From: JAGDMJ01 sp963809695
GTDB taxonomy: Bacteria; Bacteroidota; Ignavibacteria; UBA10030; UBA6906
Direction of reading: 5' to 3'
Length of the DNA: 64,000 nucleotides
NCBI GenBank assembly: GCA_963809695.1
Contig: CAWEKI010000009.1
Location: 434,001 to 498,000, forward strand
Every line of letters begins with the position of its first letter. Position 1 is the stretch's first letter. Positions 44,915-54,486 of the stretch are shown one piece after another. The notes under the pieces are model-generated. The model had not been told where the DNA came from. It searched no databases and saw only the letters and a program-made list of their open reading frames with translations. Both the position numbers and the translations under genes were made by a program.

Positions 44915-45625
44915 ATGCAGAAACACTACGTCCGCTCGTTATTTGACGCCATTGCGCACCATTATGACCTGCTGAACCACTTGCTCAGCGGCGGGACCGA
45001 TTTTTACTGGCGCCGGCGGGCCATCCAACACCTCGAGGAAATAGCGCCAAAACGCATTCTTGACGTGGCAACCGGGACAGCTGACTTTGCCATTGCCGCG
45101 TTGAAACTGCATCCACATCAGGTCGTGGGCATTGACATCGCCGGGGAAATGTTAAAACGTGCGGAGGAGAAGGTACAGCAGCGTGGGTTCGGCCAGGTCA
45201 TCCGCCTTCAGAAAGGGGAGGCGGAACATCTGGGTTTCGAAGCTGGGAGTTTCGACGCGGCCATCGTCGCGTTTGGGGCACGCAATTTCGAGGATCTTCA
45301 GGCTGGACTGGCAGAAATGCACAGGGTGCTGCGCCCGGGGGGCATGATCGTCGTCCTGGAGTTCTCCCGACCCTCCCGGTTTCCGTTCAGACAGGCATAT
45401 TTCTTCTACTTCAAGAACGTGGTGCCTCTGGTTGGCCGCCTGGTTTCAAAACATAACTACGCCTACCGGTACCTCCCTGACACTGTCCTGAAATTCCCGG
45501 AAGGAGAAGATTTTCTCTCGATACTCCGGAACGCGGGGTTTACCTCAACAGCCGAGGAGCGCCTGACGTTCGGCATTGCCACGATTTACACTGGTTTGAA
45601 AGAAGGGCCCGCGCGAAAACTCTGA
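44915..45625 (+). CDS. menG: demethylmenaquinone methyltransferase (UbiE/MenG)
   Basis: 236 aa SAM-dependent methyltransferase for the last step of menaquinone synthesis. The family signature YDLLNHLLSGGTDFYWRR, the SAM motif ILDVATGTADFAI and ARNFEDLQAGLAEMHRVLRPGG are present. The open frame extends far upstream, but the ATG giving MQKHYVRSLFDAIA is the family start and sits just after a promoter. No Shine-Dalgarno sequence is visible. It is close to mqnD on the same strand, opposite the remaining menaquinone genes. Confidence 0.94.
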   Translation: MQKHYVRSLFDAIAHHYDLLNHLLSGGTDFYWRRRAIQHLEEIAPKRILDVATGTADFAIAALKLHPHQVVGIDIAGEMLKRAEEKVQQRGFGQVIRLQKGEAEHLGFEAGSFDAAIVAFGARNFEDLQAGLAEMHRVLRPGGMIVVLEFSRPSRFPFRQAYFFYFKNVVPLVGRLVSKHNYAYRYLPDTVLKFPEGEDFLSILRNAGFTSTAEERLTFGIATIYTGLKEGPARKL

Positions 45626-45770
45626 CATCCGCAGTATCGTGGTCAAGGGCTGGTGGGATGCATTATGTGGCATCGCGAACTCCAGGGGCTTCGGCGCTGG
45701 TGCCTTCTAATCCGGGGAAATAGATAGAGATCGGCAATTCCGACATTTATAAACAGAAGAAAGTCACATT

Positions 45771-46607
45771 ATGACCGAGAGAATCATCAGAGTCGGGCAC
45801 AGTCCGGATCCAGACGATGCATTCATGTTTTATGGGCTGGCAAGCGGCAAGGTACAGCTGCCGGGTATCAGGATTGAGCACATGCTTGAAGATATCCAGT
45901 CTCTGAATGAACGGGCCAGAAAAGGAGAGCTGGAGGTCACGGCAATCTCCGCGCACGCATTCTCGTATGTTGCGGACCGCTACTGGATCATGAGGACGGG
46001 AGCGAGCATGGGGGAGGGATACGGGCCGGTCATCATCTCGCGAAAGTATTCGTCGCTCGGAGAGTTGAGAGGAAAAACGGTCGGCACGCCCGGTCCCCTG
46101 ACAACCGCGACGCTGCTATTCAAGACATTCACCGATGGCATCAGGAATATTGACATGCCGTTCGACAGAATCATGGACGCAGTGGATCAAGGGACCGTGG
46201 ATGCAGGGCTCCTGATTCATGAGGGGCAGATCACCTACGAATCCCTCGGATACAACAAGGTGCTGGACTTCGGCGAATTCTGGGAATCGGAAACACACGG
46301 GCTTCCGCTTCCCCTCGGCCTTGACGTTGTTCGAAAGGACCTGGGCGAGGCTATGGCACGCACGCTTTCACGCGGCCTGAAGGAGAGCATCGCGTACGGG
46401 TACAAACATCAGGACGAGTCCATTCCATACGCGCTTCAATGGGGGCGGGGAATCAGTACAACGCTTGGCGAGAAATTCGTAAAGATGTATGTGAGCGAGT
46501 TGACGATCGATATGGGAGAGAAAGGAAAAGCTGCCCTGGAGTTGCTCTTCGCGAAAGGAGCCGAGAAGGGACTGATACCGAAGGTCTCTCCATTTGAGCT
46601 GTATTAG
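45771..46607 (+). CDS. mqnD: 1,4-dihydroxy-6-naphthoate synthase (MqnD)
   Basis: 278 aa, periplasmic-binding-protein fold without a signal peptide, as expected for MqnD. The start IRVGHSPDPDDAFMFYGL parallels the family LGFSPCPND-FxFxAL, and GTPGPLTTATLLFKTF and EGQITYESLG follow. It converts cyclic dehypoxanthinyl futalosine to 1,4-dihydroxy-6-naphthoate. Its C-terminus converges with mqnC across a 30-bp gap that contains a perfect palindrome. Confidence 0.88.
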   Translation: MTERIIRVGHSPDPDDAFMFYGLASGKVQLPGIRIEHMLEDIQSLNERARKGELEVTAISAHAFSYVADRYWIMRTGASMGEGYGPVIISRKYSSLGELRGKTVGTPGPLTTATLLFKTFTDGIRNIDMPFDRIMDAVDQGTVDAGLLIHEGQITYESLGYNKVLDFGEFWESETHGLPLPLGLDVVRKDLGEAMARTLSRGLKESIAYGYKHQDESIPYALQWGRGISTTLGEKFVKMYVSELTIDMGEKGKAALELLFAKGAEKGLIPKVSPFELY

Positions 46608-46608
46608 A

Positions 46609-46624
46609 GCCCGATGCATCGGGC
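46609..46624. terminator. 16-bp perfect palindrome between converging mqnD and mqnC
   Basis: GCCCGATGCATCGGGC is self-complementary and starts one base after the mqnD stop, 14 bp before the mqnC stop. It could act as a short two-way terminator hairpin. There is no T tract on either side. Confidence 0.4.
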
Positions 46625-46637
46625 GCCGATCCACTGT

Positions 46638-47735
46638 TCACACCAGGCACGTGGGCAGCTCAAAGACCTTCATGATGTCGTACAGCGTTGTCCGTTGCGC
46701 CGCAGCAAAACCCGATTCATGAATGAGTTGGATGCACTCTTCTGTGTTTGTCTTGTTCACGAAGTTCGCGGCGGCGTGGACGTTTTCTTCCAGCAGCGTT
46801 CCGCCAAAATCGTCCGCTCCAAAATGGAGGGCAATTTGTCCGGTCTTCTTTCCTTCCGAAAACCAGGACGCTTGAATGTGAGGAAAATTGTCCAGATAGA
46901 TCCTGGAAAGTGCGATCATCTGGAGGTACCGGGTTGGAGTCGCGTAGCGGGGGATGATTTTCTCCAGCGGCGTGTTGCCCGGCTTGAAACTCCAGGGGAC
47001 AAATGCAGTGAAGCCATGGTATTCATCCTGCAGCTTCCGGACAACCCCGAGGTGCTCGATGATGTCTTCATCATTCTCCAGGTGCCCGTACATCATTGTC
47101 GCCGTGGACTTGTATCCGATCCGGTGTGCCTCGCGCATGACGGCAAGCCAGTCGGCGCTGGTTCCTTTGAGATGGCTGATCTTCCGCTTTACCCGGTCCG
47201 AAAGGATCTCCGCCCCACCTCCGGGGAGGGACCGGAGGCCGGCATCCCAGAGTTGCTGCAGGACCCCTGACACGGAGAGGCCCGAGATCTTCGCGATGCC
47301 GATGATCTCCGACGTCGAGAAGAAATGGGGGTAGATTTCCGGGACCTCCTTCACGGTCCGTTCGACAAGTTCCAGGTAATACTCCAGAGGCAGAGAAGGA
47401 TGGACGCCTCCCTGCAGCAGGACCGTCGTGACCCCGCAGGCCGCAGATTCCTTGAACTTCGCGATCATGTGATCCACGGAGTAGGTGTATTCACCTTCCT
47501 CGCCCGGATGCCTGTAAAACGCGCAGAAGATGCAGTCCACCGTGCACAGATTTGAATAGTTTGGGTTGGTATCCACGACGAATGTCACGCGCCGCTCGGG
47601 ATTCAGCCGAGTGCGTATCTCGCCGGCGAGATCCGCCATGTCCAGGAGATCGAAATTGCGGAGAAGGTGAAGCCCTTCGTCCGGGCTGATTCGTTGTCCG
47701 TCGCGGACTTTCCGGGCGATGTCAGACGATTGCAT
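46638..47735 (-). CDS. mqnC: cyclic dehypoxanthinyl futalosine synthase (MqnC)
   Basis: 365 aa radical SAM enzyme. The cluster motif is CTVDCIFC in NYSNLCTVDCIFCAFYR, followed by LLQGGVHP, SLPGGGAEILSDRVK and TMMYGHLE, which together distinguish MqnC from MqnE. It cyclises dehypoxanthinyl futalosine. It is the last gene of the guaA-headed operon, 23 nt after the mqnE-mqnA fusion, with AAGG four nt before the ATG. Confidence 0.94.
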   Translation of the reverse strand: MQSSDIARKVRDGQRISPDEGLHLLRNFDLLDMADLAGEIRTRLNPERRVTFVVDTNPNYSNLCTVDCIFCAFYRHPGEEGEYTYSVDHMIAKFKESAACGVTTVLLQGGVHPSLPLEYYLELVERTVKEVPEIYPHFFSTSEIIGIAKISGLSVSGVLQQLWDAGLRSLPGGGAEILSDRVKRKISHLKGTSADWLAVMREAHRIGYKSTATMMYGHLENDEDIIEHLGVVRKLQDEYHGFTAFVPWSFKPGNTPLEKIIPRYATPTRYLQMIALSRIYLDNFPHIQASWFSEGKKTGQIALHFGADDFGGTLLEENVHAAANFVNKTNTEECIQLIHESGFAAAQRTTLYDIMKVFELPTCLV

Positions 47736-47758
47736 ACGGCCTTGGTCCCATGCTGTTT

Positions 47759-49651
47759 CTAGCTATTCGCCACTGGCTTTTGTTCCGAATGGAGCGGCTC
47801 GATCGCAGAGAGCAGCGTTCTGAATGCTATCATGGCCTCCCTTTCCCTCTCACCCAGCCTGTAGTTGAATCCTTCCAGATACTCCTGGGTTTCCGCGTCC
47901 GTGAGTCCGATGCGCCTGCCGTGAGCGCCGGCAGACGGCACAAAATTATCTTCACATGCGTCGAGCGAGCTTCCAAGGATTTCACTCAGTTTGCGTTTGT
48001 CCGACTCCGGCAGGGAGCGCTTCTGAGCCCAGACGGCAAATACGAAGGGAAGTTTCTTCCAATCATACCATTCTTTCGCAAGATCGTAGACGAGTTCGAA
48101 ACCCTCCAAACCGTACTTGTTCCGGCGGAGCGCCTCATCGCCGATCAGGAGGACAGCGGCATAGCCCGAATTGTCATTCACGCCGGCATGCAGCCGCTCA
48201 AACCGGGCGTGCACGCCGTACTTCTTCTCCAGCAACACCCGCAACAGTTTCACCGAAGTCGCGGTGTCGTCCGTGATGCCGATGACCTTCCCATCCAGCC
48301 CTGCCCATCCTTCGCGGGAGAAGAGCATGACGCTCTTCACCTGGTCGCGCGTGGCGATACACCATCCCATGAGTTCCAGGTGTCCCTCCTGCCGGAAATA
48401 GTCCATAAGAGAAAAGATCCCGGCATCGATCTCCCCTTTCTCGCTCAGCACACCCATGCGGCGGGGCACCACCGGCAGAATCCGGAAGCGCTGCTTCTCA
48501 AAATGAGCGTAGAAAGGAACTGAGTTGAGATACGGGATCTTGCCAATGACATGCTCGGCATGGAGCTTCAGCGGATTGTAGAACGCATCGCGTTCCACCG
48601 GGATCTTTCCCGCGTCGCGTATAATGCGCACGATCTGGTCCTTCTTGAGCGTCATTGGACTGGTTGCACCGGCGTCATGCGCGATCTTCTCCCCGCCGAC
48701 CGTCCCGTCCATATCATCAGCCCCGAAATTCAGGGCCACCGAGGCCACCTCCTCGGTCAGCATGACCCAGTAGGCTTTGATATGCGGAAAGTTGTCCAGC
48801 ATCAGCCGGGAAACCGCGATGGTCTTGAGGTCATCGATGGCAGAGGTGAACTGATTCTTTGGTTTGATCCCGGTGTCGCCCGGCTGGAAGGCGAGCGGGA
48901 TGAATGTCAGAAACCCCCCCGTTTCGTCCTGCGCTTCGCGGAGCTTCGCCATGTGCACAAGGCGCTCCTCCAGAGTCTCGATGTGTCCATAGAGCATGGT
49001 GCTGTTCGTCGGAATGCCCATCCGGTGCGCGGTCTTATGCACATCGAACCACGCTCGCGCCCCAATTTTCTGGTTGAAGAGCAGTTTCCGCACCCGCTCG
49101 GAGAAGATCTCTGCACCGCCCCCCGGCATTGTCCGCATGCCGGCATTTTTCAACTGCCGCAGGACTTCTTCGACTGGCATCTTGAACTTCTTGTGGAAGA
49201 AGTCAACTTCGACTGCGGTGAAGGCTTTGATGTCCGCCTCCGGAAGCCGGTCACGGATCGCACGAACAATGCCCAGGTAGCGCTCCCAGGGCCAGTCCGG
49301 CGGCATGCCGCCGGTAATATGGACTTCCCGGATCTCGTCGGTGACCTTGCCAAGTATCTCCCCGGTCGTCATCTCATAGGCATCGGGAGCCCCCTTCTTG
49401 GTGGCGAAATCACAGAACTTGCACGAGAGGACACAAACGTTCGTGTGCTCGATCTTTTGATTCAGGACAAAATAGACCGCATCGCCGCTCTTCGTCTGCT
49501 GGACGGCGTGAGCCATCTTGCCAAGCGAGATCAGGTCATGGGTGCGGTACAATGTCAGACCCTCCTCCAGCGAAAGGCGGTCGCCGTGCTGGACGCGTTC
49601 CCAGATGGGGATAAGGTGTTTGTCCTGAAAATGAATCTCAGTATGAGTCAT
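47759..49651 (-). CDS. fusion of aminofutalosine synthase (MqnE) and chorismate dehydratase (MqnA)
   Basis: 630 aa. Residues 1 to about 365 are MqnE: radical SAM motif CVLSCKFC (Cys73, 77, 80), HITGGMPPDWPWERYL, MPGGGAEIFSERVRK and TMLYGHIET. From about residue 370 a second domain begins with IGKIPYLNSVPFYAHFE and continues with DAGIFSLMDYFR, DDTATSVKLLRVLLEKKYG and LLIGDEALR, which is MqnA. MqnA makes 3-[(1-carboxyvinyl)oxy]benzoate from chorismate and MqnE uses that product with SAM, so one chain carries two consecutive steps. No separate mqnA is in the window. The ATG has no clear Shine-Dalgarno sequence. Confidence 0.9.
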   Translation of the reverse strand: MTHTEIHFQDKHLIPIWERVQHGDRLSLEEGLTLYRTHDLISLGKMAHAVQQTKSGDAVYFVLNQKIEHTNVCVLSCKFCDFATKKGAPDAYEMTTGEILGKVTDEIREVHITGGMPPDWPWERYLGIVRAIRDRLPEADIKAFTAVEVDFFHKKFKMPVEEVLRQLKNAGMRTMPGGGAEIFSERVRKLLFNQKIGARAWFDVHKTAHRMGIPTNSTMLYGHIETLEERLVHMAKLREAQDETGGFLTFIPLAFQPGDTGIKPKNQFTSAIDDLKTIAVSRLMLDNFPHIKAYWVMLTEEVASVALNFGADDMDGTVGGEKIAHDAGATSPMTLKKDQIVRIIRDAGKIPVERDAFYNPLKLHAEHVIGKIPYLNSVPFYAHFEKQRFRILPVVPRRMGVLSEKGEIDAGIFSLMDYFRQEGHLELMGWCIATRDQVKSVMLFSREGWAGLDGKVIGITDDTATSVKLLRVLLEKKYGVHARFERLHAGVNDNSGYAAVLLIGDEALRRNKYGLEGFELVYDLAKEWYDWKKLPFVFAVWAQKRSLPESDKRKLSEILGSSLDACEDNFVPSAGAHGRRIGLTDAETQEYLEGFNYRLGEREREAMIAFRTLLSAIEPLHSEQKPVANS

Positions 49652-49686
49652 GAATGTGTTCGGTGTCAGTGATTACGCAATGTTGT

Positions 49687-51468
49687 TTAGCGCCAGTAGG
49701 CGTCCCAGCGTTCTTCGACCCGCTGCTTGATACTCTCCGTCATCGCCAGCGGCTTCGGATAACCCGGCTTCCAGGTGGCATCAATTCCCATGACTCCCTT
49801 ATAGACGGGGCTGATGCCCACCAGGCGTTGTTCCGTAAACACGAGGTCACGCTCGCAATCAAAGCGCGTGAAAAGTCCCCAGATGTAATTTTCCCGGTCG
49901 TCCAGACTGACATCCTCGCTCACCGCCGCCACGATCCGCACCCCCTCCAACTGTTCGTGGACAACGAGCTTCTTGAGCACATCCATTCCCGCACCCGTCA
50001 CCTTCACCAGGAGCAGCGCATCATGCACGAACCGGAGGTCGACGATGCGCCGGTCAACAGATTTCAACCTTTCAATCCCCCCTCCCACCCCCCCGTTGAG
50101 AAAGGGGGGGCGGGGCACAGGGCGCTGCTTCTTTGTTGCATCAACAATCATCCTGCTCCCCAGGTTCATCGTGTAGCTGGTAAAATCCAGCGTGTCGAGC
50201 GGGACGCGGGGAATCATAACAAAATCAAAGTGCGGATCGAAGTGATCGCGCACCTCCTTCATGACGGCGTCGAAGCTTCTGGCGTTCACCCCTTCGGAGA
50301 CGAGGATGATGCATTTGGTCAGCGAGAGCTGCGACATCCCCATAAGCCCGAGGGCAGTCTTCATGGATTCCTTGGCGTATCGCTGGTCCACAGCCACAAC
50401 GAGCAGGTTGTGGAATCCCGCCTCGTAGTAGGCCCACATATCCGTGATCTCCGCATGGATCAGCCTGACGAGCGGGCCGAGGATCTCCTGGGTGGCATCT
50501 CCCATGAACTTGTCTTCCATCGGAGGAATGCCCACGACAGTTGCCGGATAGACCGGATTCCTTCTATGCGTCATCGCGGTAAGGCGAAACACCGGGAAAT
50601 CGGCAGCATGAGAATAATGCCCAAAATGGTCGCCGAAGGGCCCTTCCCATTTCCTTTCATGCAGCGGCACGACGCCTTCCAGGATGAACTCGGCATTGGC
50701 GGGGACCATGACGGAAACGGATTTTCCCCGAACAAATTCTGTGCGCCGCCCGCGCAGGAAGCCTGCGAACATCGCCTCGTCGATATTCTCCGGCAGGGCA
50801 GCGATCGTCGCCATGAGGAGTGCCGGATCGGTCCCGAGCGCCACGGCCAGCTCAAACGGTGTCCCCAGCTTCTCCGCCTGATAGTAGTGAAACCCTCCTC
50901 CCTTCTGGATCTGCCAGTGCATGCCGGTGGTTTGTTTGTCGAACACCTGCATGCGGTACATCCCCATGTTCCTCTTCCCGTGGCGCGGATCATAGGTGAT
51001 CACTTGCGGGAGAGTGAGAAACGGGCCTCCATCCTCCGGCCAGCAGGTGAGCACGGGCAGAGCATCGAGGTCCGGAGAGTCAACCACCTCCTGGGCGATG
51101 GCCGAGGAGACTTTTCGCGGAGGGGCATGGAGAAATCTCCTTGCCAGCCGCCGGTGCTTCCACAGCGTTGAAGGTAGTGGTGGGAAGAGATCGCCAAAGA
51201 ACCGGATGAGTTCCTGCCCGAACTCCCCCGGGTGTTTACCCAGAGCAAGTTCGCAGCGGCGGTCCGAAGCGAGCGCGTTGATGACGAGAGGGTACACCGA
51301 GCCCTTGACCTTCTCGAACAGCAGCGCCGGCTTCTTCTCCCGGATCGCCCGGGTCGCAATCTCGGTGACCTCAAGGTGCGGATCCACCTCCAGCGAGACG
51401 CGGTGCAGCTCACCGATGGATTCCAGGTACCGTGCAAAATCTCCGTAAGTTTGAACGCTTGTCTTCAT
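49687..51468 (-). CDS. UbiD-family decarboxylase for menaquinone synthesis
   Basis: 593 aa prenylated-FMN-dependent decarboxylase. The core signature WEGPFGDHFGHYS with its acidic active-site residues, and the upstream LTCWPEDGGPFLTLPQVIT...GKRNMGMYRMQ metal/prFMN region, are intact. It is taken to decarboxylate the prenylated dihydroxynaphthoate (MqnL role) because it lies between ubiX- and mqn-type genes. Near residues 450-463 it carries an unusual PRPPFLNGGVGGG segment encoded by a C/G-rich palindrome (50084-50114), which looks like an in-frame insertion. The start at 51468 is preferred; ATG 51480 is also possible. Confidence 0.9.
   Translation of the reverse strand: MKTSVQTYGDFARYLESIGELHRVSLEVDPHLEVTEIATRAIREKKPALLFEKVKGSVYPLVINALASDRRCELALGKHPGEFGQELIRFFGDLFPPLPSTLWKHRRLARRFLHAPPRKVSSAIAQEVVDSPDLDALPVLTCWPEDGGPFLTLPQVITYDPRHGKRNMGMYRMQVFDKQTTGMHWQIQKGGGFHYYQAEKLGTPFELAVALGTDPALLMATIAALPENIDEAMFAGFLRGRRTEFVRGKSVSVMVPANAEFILEGVVPLHERKWEGPFGDHFGHYSHAADFPVFRLTAMTHRRNPVYPATVVGIPPMEDKFMGDATQEILGPLVRLIHAEITDMWAYYEAGFHNLLVVAVDQRYAKESMKTALGLMGMSQLSLTKCIILVSEGVNARSFDAVMKEVRDHFDPHFDFVMIPRVPLDTLDFTSYTMNLGSRMIVDATKKQRPVPRPPFLNGGVGGGIERLKSVDRRIVDLRFVHDALLLVKVTGAGMDVLKKLVVHEQLEGVRIVAAVSEDVSLDDRENYIWGLFTRFDCERDLVFTEQRLVGISPVYKGVMGIDATWKPGYPKPLAMTESIKQRVEERWDAYWR
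50084..50114. repeat. C/G-tract palindrome inserted in frame within the ubiD gene
   Basis: CCCACCCCCCC, a nine-base loop (GTTGAGAAA), then GGGGGGGCGGG: a hairpin with one mismatch made of homopolymer tracts unlike the flanking gene. Translated on the minus strand it gives the Pro-, Gly-rich PPFLNGGVGGG. Similar palindromes are widely scattered between and within genes in other bacteria; whether copies occur elsewhere in this genome cannot be seen here. Confidence 0.6.
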
Positions 51469-51524
51469 TGATTCCGTCATCGAGTCGCATGAGAACCTGG
51501 AGCGCAGCCAGAAGTCAGTTTCTC

Positions 51525-52076
51525 CTACTCCAGCTCTTCCTCTCGCCACCCTTTGCCTGACCTGATCCCAAGCTGTGCAAGCACCCGGTCGGTGAACGCA
51601 CTCACATAGGCTTCGACGGTTCCAGGGAGATAGTACATGGGCGGGGATATGGGCATGATAATCGCACCATACGATGAAAGCCTGGCACATTGCTCCAGCG
51701 AGACGGTGGAGAGAGGGGTCTCACGCACGCAAATGATCAGCTTGAAGCGCTCTTTCAGGCACACCTGAGCCGTCCGGGTGATGAGCGTGTCCCCGATCCC
51801 CGAGGCGATCTTTCCGATGGTGGATGTGGAAGCCGGAATGATGACGAACGCGTCCAGGGCGTTGGACCCGGAAGCGGTCGGCGAGGTGAGATCATCGTCT
51901 GAAAACAGCCGCGTCACGTACTGCTTCAGATCCTTCTCCCCCATCTTCAATTCGTCATGCAGCAGCACTTTTCCCCATGCGCTGACGATCAGATACTTTT
52001 TGTCCGGACACCGTTTCAGAAAATCCAGAGCAAAGACAGCACCGGACGACCCGGTGATCCCAACGACGGTTCTCAT
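51525..52076 (-). CDS. ubiX: UbiX-family flavin prenyltransferase
   Basis: 183 aa. It makes the prenylated FMN used by UbiD enzymes (MqnM role here). The N-terminal VVGITGSSGAVFALDFLK FMN site, FVIIPASTSTIGKIASGIGDTLI, and the RETPLSTVSLEQCARLSSYGAIIMP segment are typical. The ATG at 52076 overlaps the ubiA stop (ATGA) and has GGGGAT about 8 nt upstream; an ATG two codons earlier is less well spaced. Confidence 0.95.
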   Translation of the reverse strand: MRTVVGITGSSGAVFALDFLKRCPDKKYLIVSAWGKVLLHDELKMGEKDLKQYVTRLFSDDDLTSPTASGSNALDAFVIIPASTSTIGKIASGIGDTLITRTAQVCLKERFKLIICVRETPLSTVSLEQCARLSSYGAIIMPISPPMYYLPGTVEAYVSAFTDRVLAQLGIRSGKGWREEELE

Positions 52077-52906
52077 GTCCATATCCCCACGACGACCATG
52101 GCGAACACGACAAATCCCGCCACGGCATTGATCTTGAAGAACGCCAGCTCCACATCATCCGCCTTTTGTTGTTCAAGGTAGAGAAGGTAGCCGGTAAGGA
52201 GCAGCAAGGGAAGCGCGAGCAGGGAGAAAATCGAATAGAAAAAAAGACCCATCAGGATGAGGAAGGCGGCTCCGTGCAAGTATGCGGAATACCGGAGAGC
52301 CCGCTCCCTCCCAAACCGCGACGGGAAGGAATAGAGCGATTCTTTCCGGTCAAACTCTTCGTCAAGCGTCGAGTAGATGATATCAAAGCCCGCCACCCAG
52401 AGCAGCGTAAACAAGGAGAGCAGCGCCGGCGCCAGGAGATGGTCGAATGACGGAGACATGGCAAACCATCCCCCCAGCGGGCCCATGGCGAGGCCGAGGC
52501 CCACGCCAAAATGGGCAAGCGGCGTGTACCTCTTCATCGTGGGATACACGCTGAAGACGACGAGAGGGATTGGCGACATGATGAAGCAGAAGTCGGCGAT
52601 CAGGAATGCCGAACCGAAGTAGAGCGCCAGACCGGCGATCATGACCCAGCTTGCCTCCCAGAGGGTCATCCGGCCGCTGGGAATGTCGCGCAACGCTGTG
52701 CGCGGGTTACGTTTATCGATGTTCCGGTCGATGATCCGATTGAGCGCAAAGGCAACGGTCCTTGCTCCTGTTGCGGCAGTGAGAACAAGGATTAGGACCC
52801 TGACCGGCGGGATTGTTCCCCGGGAGGCGAGCAAGACGCCACTATAGATCAACGGCAGAGAGAAGAGCGTATGCTCGATTTTTACAAAGGAGAAGAAACG
52901 CTTCAT
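52073..52906 (-). CDS. UbiA-family prenyltransferase for menaquinone (MqnP role)
   Basis: 277 aa with about eight membrane helices. The two Asp-rich prenyl-diphosphate motifs are NRIIDRNIDKRNPRT (about 55-70) and DIIYSTLDEEFDRKE (about 180-195). It attaches the isoprenoid tail to dihydroxynaphthoate. The ATG shares one base with the guaA stop (TGATG), and the gene overlaps ubiX at its end, so guaA-ubiA-ubiX are tightly coupled. The GTG three codons upstream is possible but overlaps guaA further. Confidence 0.93.
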   Translation of the reverse strand: MKRFFSFVKIEHTLFSLPLIYSGVLLASRGTIPPVRVLILVLTAATGARTVAFALNRIIDRNIDKRNPRTALRDIPSGRMTLWEASWVMIAGLALYFGSAFLIADFCFIMSPIPLVVFSVYPTMKRYTPLAHFGVGLGLAMGPLGGWFAMSPSFDHLLAPALLSLFTLLWVAGFDIIYSTLDEEFDRKESLYSFPSRFGRERALRYSAYLHGAAFLILMGLFFYSIFSLLALPLLLLTGYLLYLEQQKADDVELAFFKINAVAGFVVFAMVVVGIWT

Positions 52907-54459
52907 CACTCCCACTCTATTGTTGCCGGTGGTTTGGAGCTGATGTCGTACACCACCCTGTTGATGCCGCGGATCTCATTTGTGATGCGTGAGGAGATCC
53001 GGGCAAGCACCTCATGCGGAATCCGGAACCAGTCTGCCGTCATGCCGTCGATGCTGGCCACAGCACGCAGGGCAACCGTGTATTCATACGTCCGGCCGTC
53101 GCCCATGACACCCACCGACTTCACAGGAAGCAAGACGACGAATCCCTGCCAGATGTCCCGGTAAAGGCCCGCCTTGCGCACCTCTTCCGTGAAAATCGCG
53201 TCTGCCTCGCGGAGCAGCGTGAGGCGTTCGGTGGTGATTTCACCGAGCACGCGCACGGCAAGGCCGGGGCCTGGGAAGGGATGCCGCCAGATCATCTCGT
53301 CAGGCAGGCCGAGCTGGGCGCCCACGGCACGCACCTCATCTTTAAAGAGCTCCCGGAACGGCTCAATCAACTTCATGCGCATTTTTTCCGGAAGTCCGCC
53401 GACGTTGTGGTGGGTCTTAATCGTCACCGAGGGTCCCCTGAACGAGGTGGACTCGATGACGTCCGGATACAGGGTCCCTTGTGCGAGGAAGTCAACCTGT
53501 CCCATTTTTTTTGCTTCAGCCTCGAACAGTTCGATGAAGAGATTTCCGATGATCTTTCTTTTCTTCTCGGGGTCTGTGACATCGCCCAGGCGTTCAAGGA
53601 ACAGGGCACTCGCATCGACATAGTCGAGGTCGAACTTGAAGGTGTCGCGGAAGGTCTCGAGGACCTGCTCCGATTCGCCCTTTCTCATCATGCCGTTGTT
53701 GATGTGGATGCACTTCAGCTGGTCGCCAACCGCGCGATGGAGCAGGACAGCGGCGACCGAAGAGTCAACGCCGCCGCTCAGGGCGCAGATGACCTTTCCC
53801 GTTCCGACCCGTGCCTTAATATCCGCAACGGCGCTCTCTATGAAGGATGTGGGGCTCCACCCTCCTTTGCAGCTACAGATCTCGTAAAGAAAATTCCGGA
53901 GGATCTCCTTGCCCGTCGGCGTGTGCACGACCTCAGGGTGAAATTGCACGCCGTAGATCTTTTTGTCCCTGTTTCGGATGGCACAGATGGGCGCATTCTG
54001 CGTATGGCCGATTGGTTCGAAGCCCTCGGGTAACCGAGTAAGGTGGTCTCCGTGACTCATCCAGACAGTCAGACCCTTTCCATTCTCGGAACGGACGCCG
54101 GCGAAGAGATCGCTGTTGTCGTCGACAGAGAGTTGCGCCTGCCCGTACTCACGCCGGGCGGCTTTATCTACCTCGCCGCCGAGTTGGAACGCCATCAGTT
54201 GCAGACCATAGCAGATCCCAAGGATGGGAATACCAAGATTCCAGATTTCAGGGGAAGAGATTGGCGCACCGGGTTCGTAGGTGCTGTAGGGGCTCCCTGA
54301 GAGGATGATGCCCCTGGGGTTCATGGACCGGATTTTTTCAATAGAGATGGAGTAAGGGTGGAGTTCCGAGAACACCCCGAGTTCGCGGACACGCCGGGCG
54401 ATAAGCTGCGAGTATTGGCCCCCGTAATCGAGTACGAGAACGAGTTCGGGATGGGGCAT
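52906..54459 (-). CDS. guaA: GMP synthase (glutamine-hydrolysing)
   Basis: 517 aa. The N-terminal glutamine amidotransferase has Cys in ILGICYGLQ and the His/Glu pair in [11 protein letters not shown]. The ATP pyrophosphatase domain has the P-loop [17 protein letters not shown], and the dimerisation domain ends in KPPATIEWE. It makes GMP from XMP. It is the first gene of a minus-strand operon whose other five genes are all for menaquinone. Confidence 0.98.
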   Translation of the reverse strand: MPHPELVLVLDYGGQYSQLIARRVRELGVFSELHPYSISIEKIRSMNPRGIILSGSPYSTYEPGAPISSPEIWNLGIPILGICYGLQLMAFQLGGEVDKAARREYGQAQLSVDDNSDLFAGVRSENGKGLTVWMSHGDHLTRLPEGFEPIGHTQNAPICAIRNRDKKIYGVQFHPEVVHTPTGKEILRNFLYEICSCKGGWSPTSFIESAVADIKARVGTGKVICALSGGVDSSVAAVLLHRAVGDQLKCIHINNGMMRKGESEQVLETFRDTFKFDLDYVDASALFLERLGDVTDPEKKRKIIGNLFIELFEAEAKKMGQVDFLAQGTLYPDVIESTSFRGPSVTIKTHHNVGGLPEKMRMKLIEPFRELFKDEVRAVGAQLGLPDEMIWRHPFPGPGLAVRVLGEITTERLTLLREADAIFTEEVRKAGLYRDIWQGFVVLLPVKSVGVMGDGRTYEYTVALRAVASIDGMTADWFRIPHEVLARISSRITNEIRGINRVVYDISSKPPATIEWE

Positions 54460-54486
54460 ACGATCCGAGTATGAGGAATTTCTCCT

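Noticed and set aside
49654..51171. A 505-codon plus-strand open frame opposite ubiD
   Set aside because: Antisense to a conserved decarboxylase; His/Arg-rich and without domains.
49687..51468. Asp in place of Glu in the UbiD EGPFGD motif as a lost catalytic residue
   Set aside because: Asp at this place is normal in many true UbiD proteins, so it is not unusual.
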